Positions 61,802 through 64,000 of a DNA stretch of 64,000 nt are shown in pieces. Each line of letters starts with the position of its first letter. Position 1 is the stretch's first letter. The stretch is from Nitrospiraceae bacterium (lineage in GTDB: Bacteria; Nitrospirota; Nitrospiria; Nitrospirales; UBA8639). The notes beneath the pieces are model-generated. The model made no database searches. It saw only the letters and a list, made by a program, of their open reading frames with translations, and had not been told where the DNA came from. The stretch lies in contig JACKFF010000017.1 of NCBI GenBank assembly GCA_020632595.1, forward strand, positions 1 to 64,000. The letters run 5' to 3'. Made by a program: the position numbers and the translations under genes.

Positions 61802-62428
61802 TTGAACCAGTATCTTTTTCCTTTTCTATTCAGTATGGGACTCGTCTGGGGCGGTGGTGGCCAGGCCCTGCAGGCGACGGCATGGGCTTCCCCCGGCACG
61901 GATGTCTTTCAAGCCTTCACTCAACACATCGGTGCTCAAATCGGAAAAGATAAACAGGAATTTGCGATTGCCGATTCCTGTACTGTCTATTTTTATCAAC
62001 TTTGGAACAAAAAAGCCCGGCCTGAGGTTGAGCGCATTCATTACTCCCCTTTCTTCAGGACGGGACTTGATCTTGATTGCGTGAGGCTCTTTCCCGAAGG
62101 GTTGGATCAGGCCCGGGAAGCCTTTGGGAATTCGCAACAACTTCTCTCCCTCAGCCTGACGTTTTATCAAATGGCCTTAGTGGGGGATGGAGATGATAAT
62201 CAGGAATATAGTGCACACGAAATCCACGATCTGCTGGAAGCCTTTAGGCTCCCGTTTCAAGAGGGACAACCCTTGGGTGGGTATATGAATGCCCTAACGG
62301 GCCTATTCGATAGTATTCGCAGGGATGTTCAATTCAAATACCTGATGGAGGGCATGCAGGTGTTGATGAACAAGGGGTATCGCTTTTCCGAGGCTGATCA
62401 ACGGGCACTGAATCAGGAGCTTAATTGA
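61802..62428 (+). CDS. Exported protein, unknown function
   Basis: 208 residues from a TTG at 61802, preceded by GGGGGAA at a normal distance. A signal peptide (FPFLFSMGLVWGGGGQAL, cleavage near AWASPG). The mature part is acidic and helical, with two cysteines (DSCTVYF, LDCVRLF). It is convergent with the HEAT-repeat gene, 21 bases apart. Not recognised. Confidence 0.6.
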   Translation: MNQYLFPFLFSMGLVWGGGGQALQATAWASPGTDVFQAFTQHIGAQIGKDKQEFAIADSCTVYFYQLWNKKARPEVERIHYSPFFRTGLDLDCVRLFPEGLDQAREAFGNSQQLLSLSLTFYQMALVGDGDDNQEYSAHEIHDLLEAFRLPFQEGQPLGGYMNALTGLFDSIRRDVQFKYLMEGMQVLMNKGYRFSEADQRALNQELN

Positions 62429-62449
62429 TAGGCGTGCCGGGTGAAGCCT

Positions 62450-63085
62450 CTATCGTATTCGTTCCAATGCTTCTCGGGAACGGCTGCGCACCGTCTGGTC
62501 CCAGTCTTCTTTCATCTTTTCTTCCAGTTTCGCCTTCGCATCTTGAGCCCGCATGCGGCCCAGGGCCAATGCCGCGCAGGCTCGTACATGGGCATGGTCA
62601 TCTTCCAACGCACGAATCAACAACGGGATCGAGGCTTGATGTTTCAAGATCCCCAGGTAACTGGCTGACATTCCTCGTATGCGATGTTGTTTGTCACCAA
62701 GTGCCGTCTTCAATGTCCAAATAAAGAGTTCCGCCATCGGTTCGGCGACGGTCTCCAATCCTTCTGCTTCAAATTGGTTCACTTCAATCAGAGTAAAGGC
62801 CAGATCCCGCCGTTTTTGGGCTGAAGGTTCTTTTTGAAAGCGTTGGAGGAGCCGATCGCGAAGCTGAAGGCGTTCTTTGCGAGCACGCCATTTTTTGGTG
62901 CCAACCCATACGCCTATTCCTAAGACAAGAAGGCTAACGAATATGGGGAGGATCTCCTCGGTAATGTAATCCTGGGTGTCAAAAGTCAGATGATTCCAAA
63001 TCCATATGCCTGCTACGATCAGGCCCAGACCTAACAGGCCGATAAACGGGTTGATGGAACGGGTTGTTTCGGGTTGTGTGGCCAT
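62450..63085 (-). CDS. Membrane-anchored HEAT-repeat protein
   Basis: 211 residues. Two membrane helices (FIGLLGLGLIVAGIWIW; ILPIFVSLLVLGIGVWVG) are followed by a basic helical segment and HEAT-like repeats (SIPLLIRALEDDHAHVRACA, ALALGRMRAQDAKAKLEEKM). HEAT repeats bind proteins. Divergent from the adjacent hydrolase gene. Confidence 0.8.
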   Translation of the reverse strand: MATQPETTRSINPFIGLLGLGLIVAGIWIWNHLTFDTQDYITEEILPIFVSLLVLGIGVWVGTKKWRARKERLQLRDRLLQRFQKEPSAQKRRDLAFTLIEVNQFEAEGLETVAEPMAELFIWTLKTALGDKQHRIRGMSASYLGILKHQASIPLLIRALEDDHAHVRACAALALGRMRAQDAKAKLEEKMKEDWDQTVRSRSREALERIR

Positions 63086-63133
63086 ACGAGGTGTGGTTAC
63101 CAGAGAGTATTTATTTTCCGGCAGGGTATAACA

Positions 63134-63907
63134 ATGAAGCTCACCATACTAGGTTCAGGAACCAATATTCATCCTACCCGCGCTGCGGCCGGGTATGTAT
63201 TCGAGACGGACCGGCCTATTCTACTGGATTTTGGTCCAAGAACGCTCTCAAATTTATTACAAACCGGCATCGATCGCCATACGATTCAACACCTACTCTT
63301 TACCCATTACCATGCGGACCATTTTTCTGATTTTATTCCATTTTTCTTTGATGCCGTATGCCAATCAAAGTTCGCGCAGGTTCGACCGGATCTCATAATT
63401 TATGGTCCTCCCGGGACTCAACGACTCTTTCGGACGATTTTCCGGACATTCCCCAGTTTTTCTGATCCGCCCTTTCGAGTAATCCTCAAAGAAGTCAAGG
63501 ATCGGCCGTTTTTGATTGGCCACACACAAATTACGCCGTTGCCCATGACCCATTCTGAGCAACAGGTCTGTCTCGGTTATCGTCTTGAGTATCAGGGCCG
63601 GTCAGCGGCTGTTTCGGGAGATGCGATGGCCTCACCGAACCTGGTTCGCTTATGTCGTGATGCTGATCTGGCGGTCTTGGACTGCTCTTTTTCGTCGCAT
63701 CAACCAGGTGGATCCCATATGCATGCAGAAGAATGCGGAACAGTCGCAGAAGAAGCCAATATCAAAAAACTTGTTCTTTCACATTTTTATGAAGCAGCCG
63801 ATCAGTCGAATGTCGTAGCTCAAGCCCGCCGATTTTTTTCAGGACCCATCATCAAAGGCAAAGATCTTCAAGCCTTGCAAGTCGGGAGGGAATCTCGGAT
63901 GGTCTAG
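63134..63907 (+). CDS. Metallo-beta-lactamase-fold hydrolase, RNase Z-like
   Basis: 257 residues from the ATG at 63134. The chain begins MKLTILGSGTNIHPTRAAAG, then the zinc motif THYHADHFSDF, a C-terminal His in LSHFYEAAD and Asp in SGDAM. This is the layout of ribonuclease Z and of RNase Z-like cyclic-nucleotide or arylsulfatase-type hydrolases. The substrate is uncertain; the absence of a clear flexible-arm insertion argues against a canonical tRNA 3'-processing enzyme. The frame extends upstream to 63074 within the divergent HEAT-protein gene. Confidence 0.88.
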   Translation: MKLTILGSGTNIHPTRAAAGYVFETDRPILLDFGPRTLSNLLQTGIDRHTIQHLLFTHYHADHFSDFIPFFFDAVCQSKFAQVRPDLIIYGPPGTQRLFRTIFRTFPSFSDPPFRVILKEVKDRPFLIGHTQITPLPMTHSEQQVCLGYRLEYQGRSAAVSGDAMASPNLVRLCRDADLAVLDCSFSSHQPGGSHMHAEECGTVAEEANIKKLVLSHFYEAADQSNVVAQARRFFSGPIIKGKDLQALQVGRESRMV

Positions 63908-63999
63908 GCCTGCAAATGAATGTATAACTCACCACCTCCAAGTTGGCTAATCGAGCTGACGTCCAAATCAAAAATCAGACCTTGTCCAAGCCCGGCGAG
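63904..63999 (-). CDS. C-terminal end of a minus-strand gene cut by the window edge
   Basis: The minus-strand frame is open from the right edge to a TAG at 63904-63906 and reads LGQGLIFDLDVSSISQLGGG then ELYIHLQA. Composition is protein-like, and the convergent geometry (stop codons overlapping) is plausible, but too little is seen to name it. Confidence 0.4.
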   Translation of the reverse strand, partial: LAGLGQGLIFDLDVSSISQLGGGELYIHLQA

Positions 64000-64000
64000 T

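Noticed and set aside
1..64000. CRISPR arrays, rRNA genes, insertion sequences
   Set aside because: No regularly spaced short repeats, no rRNA-like stretches and no transposase genes were seen.

Overview
The window looks like a chromosomal segment of a Gram-negative, respiring bacterium with outer-membrane proteins, many lipoproteins and c-type cytochromes, an IspA-type prenyl synthase followed by a hopanoid-associated epimerase (HpnA type), and no phage or insertion-sequence genes. A Nitrospirota member, possibly a marine Nitrospira-like nitrite oxidiser, is my best guess. That rests on overall gene content and a roughly even base composition, not on a marker gene, and is low confidence.

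Layout. 0-12 kb: secreted and outer-membrane proteins (FG-GAP-like repeat protein cut by the left edge, STN-domain protein, predicted beta-barrel, periplasmic MsrA, lipoproteins, a metzincin lipoprotein protease, a SUMF1-like protein). 12-17 kb: ruvB and a compact uvrA with small genes. 17-29 kb: a zinc-finger/membrane protein pair, ispA-hpnA, a GAF histidine kinase that lacks the usual phosphoacceptor His, a MidA-type methyltransferase, an SLC13/TrkA-C transporter followed by a K+ channel, and a TauE/SafE exporter. 31-47.5 kb, all on the minus strand: the core of the window, a sulfur-oxidation and electron-transfer island with a PAS histidine kinase, a tetraheme cytochrome c, a response regulator, a CoA-disulfide/persulfide reductase-rhodanese fusion, pyruvate kinase, a SorB-like diheme cytochrome, a SorA-type sulfite oxidase, a monoheme cytochrome, a DUF1264 protein, a rhodanese-DUF2892 membrane protein, a CstB-like persulfide dioxygenase-rhodanese fusion, and a sigma54 activator (EBP). 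47.6-64 kb: a large secreted protein, a cupredoxin, SelO, an SDR, a YugP-type protease, DUF1614, Sel1-repeat, DUF488, BON and HNH proteins, a two-gene arginine-to-proline module, a HEAT protein and a beta-lactamase-fold hydrolase.

How the genes work together. The CstB-like protein should oxidise persulfides, the CoADR-rhodanese should reduce them, SorA/SorB-like proteins should oxidise sulfite and pass electrons to cytochromes, and TauE may export sulfite or organosulfonate. Two members, the cstB-like operon and the response regulator gene, each have a near-perfect -24/-12 sigma54 promoter with the same 14-bp element (GTTAACGTGTTAAC, or its reverse complement) 109-129 bp upstream. The EBP gene ends 8 bp from one copy. 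This points to a small sigma54 regulon that I read directly from the DNA.

Other points of interest: a multiply frameshifted pseudogene of about 0.87 kb inside the island, which has no intact reading frame; a PHD-like C4HC3 finger in a small bacterial protein; a UvrA that lacks about 90 residues next to its first zinc finger; and separate genes for the two halves of the cyanobacterial AgrE/ArgZ arginine-catabolism enzyme.
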